Shown piece after piece: positions 1 to 12,382 of a DNA stretch of 64,000 bases. Origin of the DNA: Stenocarpella maydis (taxonomy: Eukaryota > Ascomycota > Sordariomycetes > Diaporthales > Diaporthaceae). The position numbers and the translations under genes are program-made. Where the stretch lies: assembly GCA_002270565.1 (NCBI GenBank), contig NQMI01000020.1, positions 124,001 through 188,000 on the forward strand. Direction: 5' to 3'. The notes under the pieces were generated by a model. That model saw only the letters and a list, made by a program, of their open reading frames with translations. It had not been told where the DNA came from and made no database searches. How positions within the stretch are numbered: the first letter of the stretch is position 1; each line of letters opens with the position of its first letter.

Positions 1-3000
1 GAAAATGTACCCTACACCCCTACCCGCCTCCCAGGAAAGACTCGACCATTTTGGCCAGTCGTGTGTGATACTTGATCTAGAGCCCTCAGGCCAGAAGACA
101 CACGGTAGAAGCACCTATCACTGATCGCGAGTCGAGACACCCAACTCATCGCGCAAATATGCCCTCCAATAGTTACATACCAGATTATCTACGCCTTAAC
201 GCCACCTTTCACATTATAATCGAGAATTTCTGGGTAAACGGGGCATAGGCACAAGAAGAATACAGGCGCGCAGAGCATGCGGACAAAGAGAGAGCATGTA
301 ATCTCTAGGTGGCCTAGCATCACTCACCCGAGGCAGGGAAAACCTGGCCAGGTTCGTCGGACCTCTTGCCCGCCCTTGTATGGAGAGAAGGTGAGGCGCG
401 CGGCCCCCTTGGGCATATATATCTTGCGACCTCACCGTCCTTTTCACTCGTACCGTTTGCACTCGGCGGCCTTGGTCGGGCGGCGGTGTGGTGGGCAGGC
501 CTGTGCCGCCGCGGTCACTCACGCAGGCTGCGCGTGTGCGATCTCGGACTGATCATGCCCGGGGCTGGCTTTCGTTGTCAGTTCTGCTGCTTCTCCTGCT
601 GCCCGAGTATTATTCTCGAGTTTGGAAGGGGGACCCAGTGGGAATGTTAGACTTTTCGGGAGAGGTCGGCATTTTGGCATGCTGTTGGGGGGGGGGTTCT
701 TTTTTCTTATTCCCCCTTCTCTTCTTTCCCTTTTGTGTTGTGTTTCAAGGGAGGTCCCAGGGATTGTTTCATGTCGACGAGATCGAGCGAAAAGGTGACG
801 ATGGCAGACAGCATGATGCGTCTTCGCGGTAGCGTCCAGCTTGAGGCAGCCAGCATTGAGAGCAAGAAGCAGCAAAACAATCCCAGTTCAACCACACGTC
901 CACGAAACAGATGTCAGCTGTGATCAAGAAAGGTTGGGGATTTCATCCCGGAATCGATTGCACAAAATTTGGCCTGGTATTTTGGTTCAGACTTGGGACA
1001 ACAATTCATACCGGTTTGACGAGAAACTTCAGTCTGCACTTTTTGACAGGCGCTTGTCTTGCTCTACAAGAGGCCCCCGCCCCTGACACGCTGCAAGCAA
1101 CTCTGAGCAGCTTTGGGAGGACGGCTATTCGCGATTCCTCGGTGCGCACGCGTATTGTATCCATAATCATGGTTGGGTCTCTGGGAAGGTGATGGCGCCA
1201 GTCTATGGACGGCCGGTGCTTTGCTTTGCGCTGGCTGGCTGAGACCTGGACTCGGACAACTCACTTGAGCAAGCGATGTAAACCACAGTGCCATGTTTCC
1301 ATTTTGAGTGCCAATCTCGAGTCAGCTGGATGATGTATCCTTCCTCCCGGCAAGCGCTCAAGCTCCGCCTCCTTGGAGAAGAGGCATATACAACCCACCT
1401 GGGGCTTCCGATATCATAGCACCAAACCGAGCCATGGTAAACAGCGCCTGACATGTGTTTTATTTATCTGAGATGCGTATTTTTTCCGTCGGTGTGACTG
1501 ACCTAGATTCTCCCCAGGCCCATGGCGTTGGTGCGAGAGCGAGGATGAGGGTGCTTCGAAACGTGGAGGCCGACTCATCTACCTTGCCCTCCCAGCTGTC
1601 AGCCCACCCGGATCACCGGTGATCTCAAGGAATACACCAGAGACTCCTGTCACTTGCAGATGCATTTCCGGATCCAGACGGGATGTTAGAAGCCTCCGCA
1701 TCCTAACCGCGACCAACCCAGTTGGATCGATCCCTTTCATCTTTCTGGGGGGATGGTGGACAGGGTTCTCACTGTTCTAGAACTTGAGCTCATAGGTGTG
1801 CTCTGAGTCGGGGGCGGATAAGCTCAACCCTTGCAGGCCATCTTTCTAGCAAAGGAAATGCCCTCGGTCAGCAAAATTGGAGGCAGAGACACTGCGCAGC
1901 GCATGCTCCGAAGCTATCTTCCGTGGGCCCTGGACGCAGTCTGCTCTTGGCCCGGGAAAACCTCATCTACCCGGAACTTGCATGATAGATGAAAAGCAAA
2001 GAACAGACGATGGTTCAATTCATTGACGTATAGCCTTGGGTCCGGCCTTTGCCATTACCCAAAGCTGACCGATGAAGGTTTCTCCACACAGAGACGTCTG
2101 TGTGCCCTTCTCGTGTTTAGGCAACTTTTGGAGATTTGAAGTGCTCATGTCAAATTCTCCCAGACCTTGCTCCCTGGACCTTACGCATATGTCGTTGTTC
2201 GAAATCTTATCTCCTTGCAAGGGTGCCGTTGCAAACACATGGCAGCAAGAATTATCGGGTCCGTGTCCGGAAGAGATTCCGGTGTGATGTGGCACGGAGT
2301 TTGAACCTTTCCGTCCAGGGATTGGGGAGTGTGCCTATATATTTTCATATCCCCGCGGCCGGCCCGGCCTCCTCGACATTGTCGGGTATGCGGTCTCGGA
2401 AATGAGTGCCGCTGTAGTTGCCCTTGTACTCTGGTTTGCCCGATTCTAAGTAACGAGGGCGTCAAATGCGACTCGTGCTATGCCGTACCCCATGATGCTA
2501 ATATCAGCACTTAGTGCCGGCTATTGTTACTTCACCAACATGACCACCTCCTTCAAGCACATTGGCGGGTAGCAGCCGATGATGTTGCAATGCTGGCAGC
2601 ATCTGTTCCGACCGACGTAACCCAATACTGTGACCAAGCATCCGTAAGCACTGACTAGGGAGCTCGAGCTAGGAAAATACTACGTAAAGAAGAGCATTTC
2701 CAGGGTACGGGTCCCACGAAGATTTTTAGGATAGGGTGAATAGCCAGCATTAGCGATCAGCATTCCTCGACGGCCTCTACCCAGGTTGGCTGCCGGGCAG
2801 GATCTCGTGGCCAGCCATTGACCTCCTAGGTCTACTCTGGAAGTTGGCAGATGCATGGATGTAACGGTCAAGGCCGATGATATTGTTGGGACTCTTGAGG
2901 CACCAAGTGTCGCCGATCTCTTGGGCCTAATGAAGCGCGAAGGCGAGATATCCCACGGGCGGCGAATCCAGGCCGCCCGAAGGTAGGCTTGCATTGCATG

Positions 3001-6000
3001 ATGGCCGCACCGGGCTCACCAGTCCATCGGAAAGCGACACGCGGGGCGGCGAGTACGACAGTAGCAGCCCATCCCAGCGTGGTAGCAGTAAGCATGTGAA
3101 GGCCATAGTGAGCCGCCGCCGTCCCGAACAATGGCTTTCGACATTGTCACCCAGAAAACCACGGCGAATAGTAGCGGGCTCCGGTCAACCTAGCGCCAGG
3201 GGAGATGTCTGCCCAAGAGTTGCCCTCTGGGGCGAGAGCACCGGGCTAGCCTTGCAACGAGCCAAGCCGGCCAAGGGGGTGATTGTTGAAGCGGGCACTT
3301 TGTTCTGGCACGGCGAAGACGGGGCGGCATTTTTCCCTACCGCACACCGGCAGCAGCTGGGAGAGAACAAGGTGAGGGCGTGGTGACAAGCCCCGCCCGC
3401 GACCGCGTTGGGGAGACTGAGTCGGGAGGTGGTATTGGGACCCGATCGATATCCATCGCCCGCCGCCGGGTGTATCCCAGCACGCGAACGGCTCGTTATT
3501 GGGGGGACGAGTCGTCTGTCTCGACGGGGAGGAACGAACGTGGGTCCCGGGGGTGGGCAGCCAACCGCGCTGCTGCTCGCTGGTGGACGTTTTCCCTCTG
3601 ACGGGTTGCGGGCCTCGTGGTTGTCAGGAACAGGACAGGCGGGGCTCATGATGGGCTTTCCCTGGCGGACGAGACTTGGAGAGGTGACCCATGGCCCACG
3701 ACCCAACGATCCCTGCCGTCGGGAGCACGACGCCCTGGGCAGCGCAACGCTAGCCATCGGGGACGAGCATGCGGTGGGGACGCATCATCCGAGTGAGCAG
3801 TTACGCGATAGTGTGTCCGTCTGTAGGCGCCCTGTGGTCTTGCTTGGATATGGAGAGACGTACGGTCAGCGCGGCCACCAGAGCTGAAGGTTCAATTGTC
3901 GTGTTATGCAAGCAGCAGCTGCATGTGCGTGGTGGATACGCGGTGGTACGGCGACCCTTGTTCACTTGTGACTCTGAGCCTGGACTGCCCAGGTAGGTCT
4001 AGGCGCATATGTGGTGTCCCCTTGATTTTGTCACACCGGTAGACGTCCGCCCGCTGTAGATACTCGGTAGTGTGGCCCACCAGGACTGTCGGTAGTGTAC
4101 TGCTCGCAACATGGCCGGGGACTGATGCTGGCGCAAAAGTAAGAGATTCAGTGTAGCGAGTTAGATCCGACATGGCGGGACCGGCAGGAGGATTGGAGCC
4201 AGGCAGCATGCGAGATTTATTGTGGCGATACCACTGTGCTGGGGCGTCAGGATGCTTACGGAGTACGGAGTAGTGTGCTGTCTGTCTGTCACTTCTGGAC
4301 ATGCCATGTCGATGGGTTGTGCTTTGCATACCGGCATACCTCAGGAATGCACACACTGACGCACTGTCGGACTGCCTCGGGGATGCTGGGCATGCGGACA
4401 TGAGGCTGCAAGTCATCCATCTGGTTGGCGTGCAGTGCTGTCTGCCTTGAAGACTCTTCGCTGCGCAAGCTGATATCGTATATCATCTGTGTTGGGTTGA
4501 CTGATCACATAAACCCAGCCAAAACCGTCTGCAGCCTTCAGCCTGCAGCCTGGCAGCCCAGCCAGCCGCTCCCCTCTCCACACCCTCCCCAACCTCGGCA
4601 GCTCGGGAGAGGCAGAAGAGGGAGCACCAGCTGCTGGGGGTGCCAGCATGTGTGCATGTCAGGCATGTCTGCATTGTCCGAGGGGACCAGTTGACGAAGC
4701 TCTCTGGAGGTGCGCGGTGGAGCAACGGGGATTCCAGGCTGGCGACCTCCGAGGGTCCCGCCCGTGTCCACCCTGCGGCTTCGCGTGTCCACCCCGGCAA
4801 GGTTAGGAGGCAGGGCTGCAGGATCAGGCCGGAACGGGGCAGCGAAGGGGACGCGGGCTTGCCCAGGCGGCAGGACCCAGGCCCCAGGCCCAAGCCTGGG
4901 ACGCGAGGCTGTAGTGTAGTGTGGTGTGGTGTACGGAGCACGCATCTTCCGATGGTGGTGTAGCTGGAGAAAGGAGGAATTAGCCAGGCATGCCGCAATG
5001 ACGCGTGTGGCTGCGGGCACTGCACTACAACACCATCTCTGCCCCGACAACTGCGCGCGCGTGCATGCAGGGGCCGCGAGAGGCTTCACTGTGTCGGCTC
5101 TAGCACCAGGTGAGGAAGCCGTCGGGTCGTATTGTATTGCAAGGCGTCTGCCTGGCTCCCACGTTCATGCAGGCGGGGGGAGTTGGCCACCCCTGTTAAG
5201 CTTTGCATTCAGGCTGTTTGGTTGGGCCGGCCTGGGTCGAGGCCACGGGTGTCCAGTGTAGTGTAGTGTTGGTCTACGAGGTATATGGTACATTATTTCA
5301 TGCCCAGGTATAGCAACCATACGTACCGTGCCAAGGCGTGTACCGGAGTACCCAGGTATCTGCGTCTGTGCTCAGGTCGCCCCCCAGCCAAGGACCCTGA
5401 GCTCTGTTCTCGGGAATCTGAAAACACTGGCCACCACATAGCAGCCCAATTTCAGCAGAACAACAATCACGATGGGAATTCCCCGAGACGCTGGGGTGCT
5501 CACCGGCGGCACCAGACAACCAATTGTCCTCATCGCTTCCTGCAGATCCAACCGTGACGTGCAAACCTTACCCCCCCTGGACTAAGCAAGCATATATGTA
5601 CACACTGGCTGATCCTCTCCGACGTCACACAATGGCTGATGGAGGGTAGGAACCAGCACGACGGGTCCGAACAGCTCCCTTGTCGGCTCACCGGCTCGAT
5701 GCCCCCCCCCCCCACACGAGAGAGTCCTCTTTCCCATGTGTCCAGATCCCGCATCACGGAGACCACTTCAGGTCCAGACCCCAATCGTGCCCAAGGCTCA
5801 CCCCATCGTTGGCACTGTCTCGCCCCGAGGGCATTCAAAGCACAGGATACGAACTGCGAGAGGGCCGTGGCCCGGCTTGGCCCCACAATCCACCACCCAC
5901 GGTTGCTCTTGGAAGGTCCGACTCGCAGATACAACATAGTGCCACTTGCCGTACCAACAAAACAAAACAAAACACGCAGGCAGCACAGACTTCAGACACT

Positions 6001-6677
6001 GACGTCTGAAACATTCGGCCCCCAGATTGGACGAACCGTCGACATGCCCAATCACAGCTGGCCTTCCAGCCGCCTCTTGTGTCAGGGCACGCCCTGGCTG
6101 AACTACATAGTATTTTGGGAAGACGTTCTCTTTTCGTCATCGCCTTCTCTTCTGGCCACCGCCGCTACAAACCACGCCCGCCCGAATCTATCTGCTGAAG
6201 ATTTGGTTCAAATAAGACCGGATTTATCGTGCTATACATCAAGGCCTTATCGATGTCTAGATCTTCCGCACAATTACCCGGCAGATCAGCAACAGCCTCA
6301 GGCATGCTGGGTCCATGCGCCACCACCCATCTCCAGTCTCACTTCGCAGGCCCATAAGGGGAAATATGACCCATCTTGGCCCTCACCGCAGCCCTCGCTT
6401 GTGGGCTCAGGCGATGGGGCAGGCCCAGTGCAAGGTTCCAGGCCAGGCCCATCATCCCCTGAGCTCTCGTGTTGTGGAGTCCACGTGTGCCGGCAGGGGA
6501 CAATCGTGCCCACCAGCGGCCATGGCGCCGTCTCTGCCTCCCCGTTGATCTATCTCCCCGTTCGAAGCTCCAAACACTCGACACCGAAACATCTCGATAT
6601 GAGCGCTGTCAGCCCCGTCCTGTGCCTCTCGCTCTATCGAGCAATAACCCCCGCCCTTTTTTGTCTCTATCGCCGCA
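1..6677. other. intergenic, no supported gene
   Basis: No stretch here shows a recognisable domain, a consistent exon structure or a protein-like composition. The longest open frame (352 codons ending at 6697 on +) is Pro/Ser/His-rich translation of C-rich DNA with no domain. From about 6100 the + strand becomes pyrimidine-rich and leads to an ATG in good context at 6678, which fits a 5' leader. Low-complexity tracts include a C10 run near 5702 and a short AAAAC array near 5952. Confidence 0.5.
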
Positions 6678-6693
6678 ATGACCGTCGAACCAG

Positions 6694-9600
6694 GTAACGC
6701 CCTCAAACTCTCTTCTTTCAAAAAATAAAAAATAAAAGGAAAGAAAAAAGGGAAAAGAGGCTGGGCAGCCAGCCGCCTAGCGGCACGGGTGGAAGCACTG
6801 GCCGTTGCTCACCGTTCACGTAAAGCACAGACGCGGGATGCGGGATGGCTTGTGCGGCTGCATAATGTTGTAGGGCATCATGAGCTCAAGTGACTGGGTC
6901 CAAAACGGCCAAGTTCCAACACCCTCGGCTGCTGTTCCGCTTGGCTCGACAACAGCTCTGGCACTTCGGGCGGGCCCTGCCTGTCTGACTGGCAGAGTTC
7001 ACGCCTTGCTCGTTGACCTCAAAGGGAAGATGGCCAGTTGAAGCGGCTGCGAAGAGGACAGCTCTCTTGGAGCTGTTGTACTATGGTATAAACCTTTTAT
7101 TGCAGGGACTCACATCGGCAACTTCGCACACATCCACCCGCTTTGCGACTAATTGTTGATTCCCACCAAGTTCGCCATTGCTTGCCGCAGTATTCGAGTA
7201 TCCAAGGCACAGCCCCCAGAGAAATCCATCTCACTTCTGCTGCGCGGCCGTAAGCTCGGACTCAGCATATTGTAGAGCGACGCGGCCATGGTGATCTTCG
7301 ACGAATCGGCAACAAGAGCGCAGCTGCAGCGTGAGCTCACCGAGTCCCCTCTCGTTGGCTCTTGTCATCAACCCTACACTACGCACAGCATGGTCCCTTG
7401 TCACGGGCGGGGAATGACTTGTATGGTCCAAGGGTACCCTGTGCCTATGCGTGCCCCAGTCCTGGAAGACAAATGATCAGCAATCACCCGTATGACTGAC
7501 TGGCTGGCTATACTATGGTACAATTAACCCACATACCAGTAGCAGCACCAGTACGAGCTTGGCAACCCTTTGCGCCTGCGTCTCTCGTACGAAAGCCACA
7601 TGCATGCCTGATGCGCAGAACGATGGCCTTGCTGACCTTGAAGCTGGGAGCGAGGGCGTCAAACTTGTAGGGATGAGGACAAAAACATCACATTGTGTAT
7701 GTCAGATGTTTCTGCACATCACTCAGGATCACATGTCTCGAACAAGTTAGATCCGAGTCTACCTTGGGTGGTTCCTCTTCATTCAGTGTGGTTGCGGACC
7801 ACGAACCTGTTCTTGACAGCAAACCGAACACAAGCAGGCGCGAGAAGTGCAAGCAACCCACCAGTTCCAATTTTTCCTTTGGCCTGGCGCGGGTTTCCGG
7901 GCCCCCCGCCGTTTCATGGGGCCCAGATCCCATGAACCACTCAAAGGTGGGACCAGCAGTATGAACCCCCCCCCCTATTAGAGGAAGCCTTGCTGTCCAC
8001 TCTCAGCTGTCTGTCTATGTACTGTGCTCGTGACAGTTTCAACCCTCCTCCCAGGAACCCGCCATCTGCCCACGGTGCCTGCTCCGACGTCAGCTCACAG
8101 TGTGCTGAACGCATCCGCAAGAGCACCCGGGGGGATATCGAATGAGGTGCAGGCTCAAATGCCCAACAAACTATCACGGAAGCCATTTGCATGCTGCATA
8201 TTGGTTGCGCCCAATCGGTCCCAGGTCTCACTGGCGCCGAGTCTGCGTATGCGTCTGTACGTATCTACTGGGTAGGGAGGGTTGTCTAACTCGCGGGACT
8301 TCTCACATGCATCGCGGACCACACCCCCCCTCCACCCCGGACCAACATCCGGCTCGCAGGACCTGAACGGCACATTCGACGACGATCGCGGCCTTGCCCC
8401 ATGAGAGATATCTGGAGGGCCGTTCTCGATTCTTTGTCCCTGGTGGCCGCTCATCCAGTCAATCACTGACTCACTGCGCGACTGGTCACTATCACACTGG
8501 ATACCACGCTCCCGCGGGGCTTGTTGGCTCACCAGAAAGCACCGCCCTACCAGGTCGGGTTATCTGCGAGTACATGCGCTCTGGGGGAAATTACCCATTA
8601 CCTAGCCGCCCAAAATAGCAAGACGAGGTGTTTGACAGCAGTGCCATCAGCCTTGCGTGGCGCGGTTCGGGGTGGCCTTGATTATTTGCACAATTTCGAT
8701 AATTTCCGGCTGCACACCTCTTCGACCTCGTTTGGTACGCGCCTGAATCAGCCGGGCAAGCGACAGCCCTCACCCGTGGCTGCACCCTTTCCTTGCCCGT
8801 AGATATGCTAAGTCTCCTCAGCACGTGAGCCAGAGGCCAGAGCCATAGCAACACGACCGCTCTACCACCAACGGCCCAATCAGCGCCAGGCCGCCCTGAC
8901 TATTGCCAGCTGGAAGCTGCAAGGAGGTGATGGTGGTGCTGCTGTGCCGCCTCGCTTCTGCACACCTCGACCACACGGCCTTCGAGAAGCATTCGACCAC
9001 CTGCTTGGCTTCGGGTTCCTGTCCCTGGCCGCGCAGCCCCACGGCCAGAGGGCCCCCCGGCTCGGCCGCGCACCAACACCCGTTGTCTTTTCCTGTGCGA
9101 GGACGCGCCTCGCCCAGGGTACTTCTGTCATTTACTGTGTACTAGTAGTAGCGACCTTTTGTCAGGACGGGATACCCCAGCGCTCGAGCTGCGAACCTTC
9201 AAGGTTGCATCAGGAACGGCGGATTGGAACTTCGGCATCCTCCAAGCACGCACTCCCTTGGGTGCCGATCTGTTTAATTTCACCGTTCCAATTGAGCGGA
9301 TCGGACAGCAAGTGCCCCGTTTTTGATCAATCCGCCTGGTTTATTCGCCAATGTCCCATGCCCCCTGACACTTTGGCGCGAGTTGCATAACAAGCCGGAA
9401 TCCTTGATATCTTGTCCTGCCACTGCTCCTTTATTCATTCTGTTTGGAGCCTTCGCATTGTTTTGCGCCCTAATTGTTTCGACACTCGACAAGAGCTTCG
9501 GCTCCTTTTACACTGGAGGTCGCCTAACCACCCACCCCCCAGGATACCTCACCGCCTAATACACAGTTTTCTTTTTGTTCCGTGCGGCACTGGTACTATT

Positions 9601-9826
9601 GGTAACCGTTCTGCATCTCAGCAGACCACTTATGAGACGAGCAGGGCGTGGAGCTCGTACACGCCGTCGCACAGGGCGCGAAAAGCAGCATTCCCGTCTG
9701 GTCGGAAGCATTTCAGACTAGTGGAACGGGACAACCCTGGTTGCTGTTCGAGGACGTCTGCCCCGGCGGTCATCGAGCAGACCACCACACCTTGTTCGCC
9801 TCCACGTCATATATATCACGGGAGAG
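6694..9826. other. intergenic or very long intron/5' leader
   Basis: Only short, composition-driven open frames are present. If the gene at 9.8 kb begins with the 16-base mini-exon at 6678-6693, all of this (to 9995) would be one 3.3-kb intron, which is unusually long for a fungus. Otherwise it is promoter and leader sequence. I see no tRNA, rRNA or transposon ends. Confidence 0.4.
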
Positions 9827-12382
9827 ATGCGGGCAGCATTGGGAGGAGCCGGGGGTTACTGGTCTTCCCATAACCAGCGGAGGGCAACCAAGAAAAGCAT
9901 TAGTGGAGCCTGCCCCGAGCCATCTTACCAGGACAACAACGCTACCGCACACAAACATTACACCCCATCTGCCTCGGACAACCAACACATTGCAGATTTC
10001 CTCGAGCCAGCCATTGATGGGCCCCCCTCGCCCGCCCGGATCAGAGCCTTGAGCAACAAGGTCAAGCAGGCATCACTCTCGGAGCGACATGTGAGCCAAC
10101 AGACGACCTCGTCTGGGTCATCATCTCTGCTCTCTCTTGGATCATTCGACCGACGGCCATCTTGGGATCATTCGCTGGAGTCATTCTCGCTGTCCAGGAA
10201 GTCATCGACCCGCTCGACGACGAGCAGCATGCGAGAGCGTCCGGAGAGCGTCCAGGCGATTGGTAAGGCGATATTCAACCGGAAGACTAAACTTAGGAGG
10301 GGGAGTATGGCCACGGACATGGCACCCGACAGCACAGGCGAGAGGTCACGATCGCCTTCCGTTTCCAAGGAGCACGGCCTGTCCAGCATGAACATCTTCA
10401 GTCGACGAAAGACAGTGCAAGCACCGGAAGACGCATCCTCTCAGAAACGACCGCAGATCTCAAGCCCTTTCAACTTCCAGCACGTCGCTCAAATACAACG
10501 AGAACAGGTCCCCAGTCTGGAACGATCAGCGAGTCAAGCGCCTCTGCGAAGTGAGTGGCCGGCTGTTCGTACCTCCGAAATACCAATTATGGGGGGTCCG
10601 AGGGGCATCCAGGCGGAGGACTTACGTGTGCCCAACTTCTCATGCAAGGCCACCCGACCTAATGATGACGACGAGGTCGCTCCTGATGTTGTGCCGCACA
10701 AGGGGGAGAACAGTGTCGTCCGCCCACCAAGCTGGCACAAATCCCCTCCGAGGTATATGGTCAAGCATTCGCGATCTCAGGATCAGATTCCTGGCGTGCC
10801 CCCGCCGAGGCCCCCGAGGTCGCCGACGGACCTGGACCTGAACGTCGACCTGATGCATCCCGTGCCTCCGCCTCGTAGCTCCAGCCGGCCATCGATCCCA
10901 CGTCGTGATTCCGAGGCCCTCGGGAATATCATGAGCGAGCGAGCCCAGGCAATGAATGGGTTCCGATTCCCACCGCCACTTCCAATCCATACGGGAGCGA
11001 ATAGCCCACCGCCATCTTCGCAGGGGCCATCCAGCCCCACCACCAGGGCAGAGCGTCGTTACTCGCGTATTTTCCTACCGTCGCCGACGGAGAATCCCAA
11101 TTGGCCCCTGACATGTCCACTTCACAATGCCAGTGTCTCGACATTCGAGGGCGGCTTGCCTGATGTTCCCGAAGAAGAAGAGCAGCACGGTTTGCCCCGG
11201 AGGTCGCGTGCGAGTACCCGCAGTACCAACTCGTCGCTGCGAGGCTCGCAGTCCGTGCCAGCCTTGCGGAAGGCCTCGGTATCTGATTGCGCCTCGCATG
11301 GCCGTGCTCTCAGTAGGGAATCCACGATATTTGGCCATTTCGATCTGGCCGCCGTTCGACAAGCCGAGAAGGAAGCCATGGTAGGGGCACAGAACGATTT
11401 GGACCCCCTTCCCCGAGACATCTGGGAGGATGTGATCGATTATTGCTATGAACACGAGGCTGAGGCCGACTGCGACTACGACTGGGATCGGCCATCGATC
11501 GACATGGGCAGAGAACCGACATTCTTGTTCACTGAAGACGAAGCTGGTGATGGGGCCCTGTTTCGAGCGACGTCGGACCGCTTTGAAATTCCAGCCTTGA
11601 GCCCCTGTAGCCATCTTTCCGTGGGCAGCACTCAAGACGCGCAAGAGGCCATTACACCCACTATCGCAGCCTCCGGCACCAAGTCCCCTACACAGTCCAA
11701 CTTCTCACTTCCTCGGCGTGATTGCGCCCAGCCGCAGCGCCTGCTTCATGAGCGGCCGACCTCGCAAACATCCGCCTTCAACGAGCCCCAAGGGTACACT
11801 ATTTCACCGTCTTTGCTGATCCCGGCTGATTATCAACAAGAAATGCTTGCCCACCAGAGTGAGCGCTTCGAGGAGACCGAGGGCCTGGGCCAGGCTGTGA
11901 CGTGGGAGGAGCCGGCAATGACAGCAGATGGTGCGAACCTGTTCGTACCAATCAGGGCTAGCAGCTCTACCACTGCCAGCGCAATGTCATCGCGGTCCAA
12001 CTTTGACCGGCACATCTCCATGACATCCACCAACACCGACTACACGCGCATGACCATGAGCACCGGCTCGGTAAACATTGAGGACTACCTTCCCAAGGAT
12101 GAAGCCCCACGGGCCATCTCGACAGAGGACCCGGAGCCCTTGCAAGCCGAAGCCGCCGCCGCCGCCACGCCGCACCACGCCCGGTCACAAAGCATCGCTG
12201 GTCTTCTGAACTCGATGGAATCGAGGCCCCTGACCCGCGGGAATCACAGCAGCGACCCGAACCTCGACAAGCTGCACTCGGCCAAGCGTCAGGTCGGCCG
12301 CGGCCGCTCAAGGACGCTGAGCTCCAGCCCCCCTCCTCCAGGCCAGTATGCCCTTTTCCCGAGGCCGGCGAACCTAAAATGA
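9827..12382 (+). CDS. Ser/Pro-rich conserved-type hypothetical protein (start uncertain)
   Basis: This is an 851-codon open frame rich in Ser, Pro, Arg and Thr, with no catalytic domain that I recognise. Sequence of conserved character begins only at the DFLEPAIDGPPSPARIR segment (base 9995). The residues before it, from the ATG at 9827, read like translated leader or intron, and base 9995 follows an acceptor-like TTGCAG. There are many basic Ser-rich stretches of phosphosite type, Pro-rich segments (about residues 330-430) and an acidic, aromatic patch around residues 525-565 (DIWEDVIDYCYEHEAEADC). The C-terminus is basic and Ser-rich. The layout suggests a disordered scaffold or regulatory protein, but no function can be assigned. 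A possible first exon is the 16 bases ATG..G at 6678-6693, which joins in frame. The coding status is solid; the 5' end is not. Confidence 0.75.
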   Translation: MRAALGGAGGYWSSHNQRRATKKSISGACPEPSYQDNNATAHKHYTPSASDNQHIADFLEPAIDGPPSPARIRALSNKVKQASLSERHVSQQTTSSGSSSLLSLGSFDRRPSWDHSLESFSLSRKSSTRSTTSSMRERPESVQAIGKAIFNRKTKLRRGSMATDMAPDSTGERSRSPSVSKEHGLSSMNIFSRRKTVQAPEDASSQKRPQISSPFNFQHVAQIQREQVPSLERSASQAPLRSEWPAVRTSEIPIMGGPRGIQAEDLRVPNFSCKATRPNDDDEVAPDVVPHKGENSVVRPPSWHKSPPRYMVKHSRSQDQIPGVPPPRPPRSPTDLDLNVDLMHPVPPPRSSSRPSIPRRDSEALGNIMSERAQAMNGFRFPPPLPIHTGANSPPPSSQGPSSPTTRAERRYSRIFLPSPTENPNWPLTCPLHNASVSTFEGGLPDVPEEEEQHGLPRRSRASTRSTNSSLRGSQSVPALRKASVSDCASHGRALSRESTIFGHFDLAAVRQAEKEAMVGAQNDLDPLPRDIWEDVIDYCYEHEAEADCDYDWDRPSIDMGREPTFLFTEDEAGDGALFRATSDRFEIPALSPCSHLSVGSTQDAQEAITPTIAASGTKSPTQSNFSLPRRDCAQPQRLLHERPTSQTSAFNEPQGYTISPSLLIPADYQQEMLAHQSERFEETEGLGQAVTWEEPAMTADGANLFVPIRASSSTTASAMSSRSNFDRHISMTSTNTDYTRMTMSTGSVNIEDYLPKDEAPRAISTEDPEPLQAEAAAAATPHHARSQSIAGLLNSMESRPLTRGNHSSDPNLDKLHSAKRQVGRGRSRTLSSSPPPPGQYALFPRPANLK

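Noticed and set aside
5639..6697. 352-codon open frame on +
   Set aside because: It is Pro/Ser/His-rich translation of C-rich DNA with no domain, no relation to a splice pattern, and overlaps probable leader sequence.
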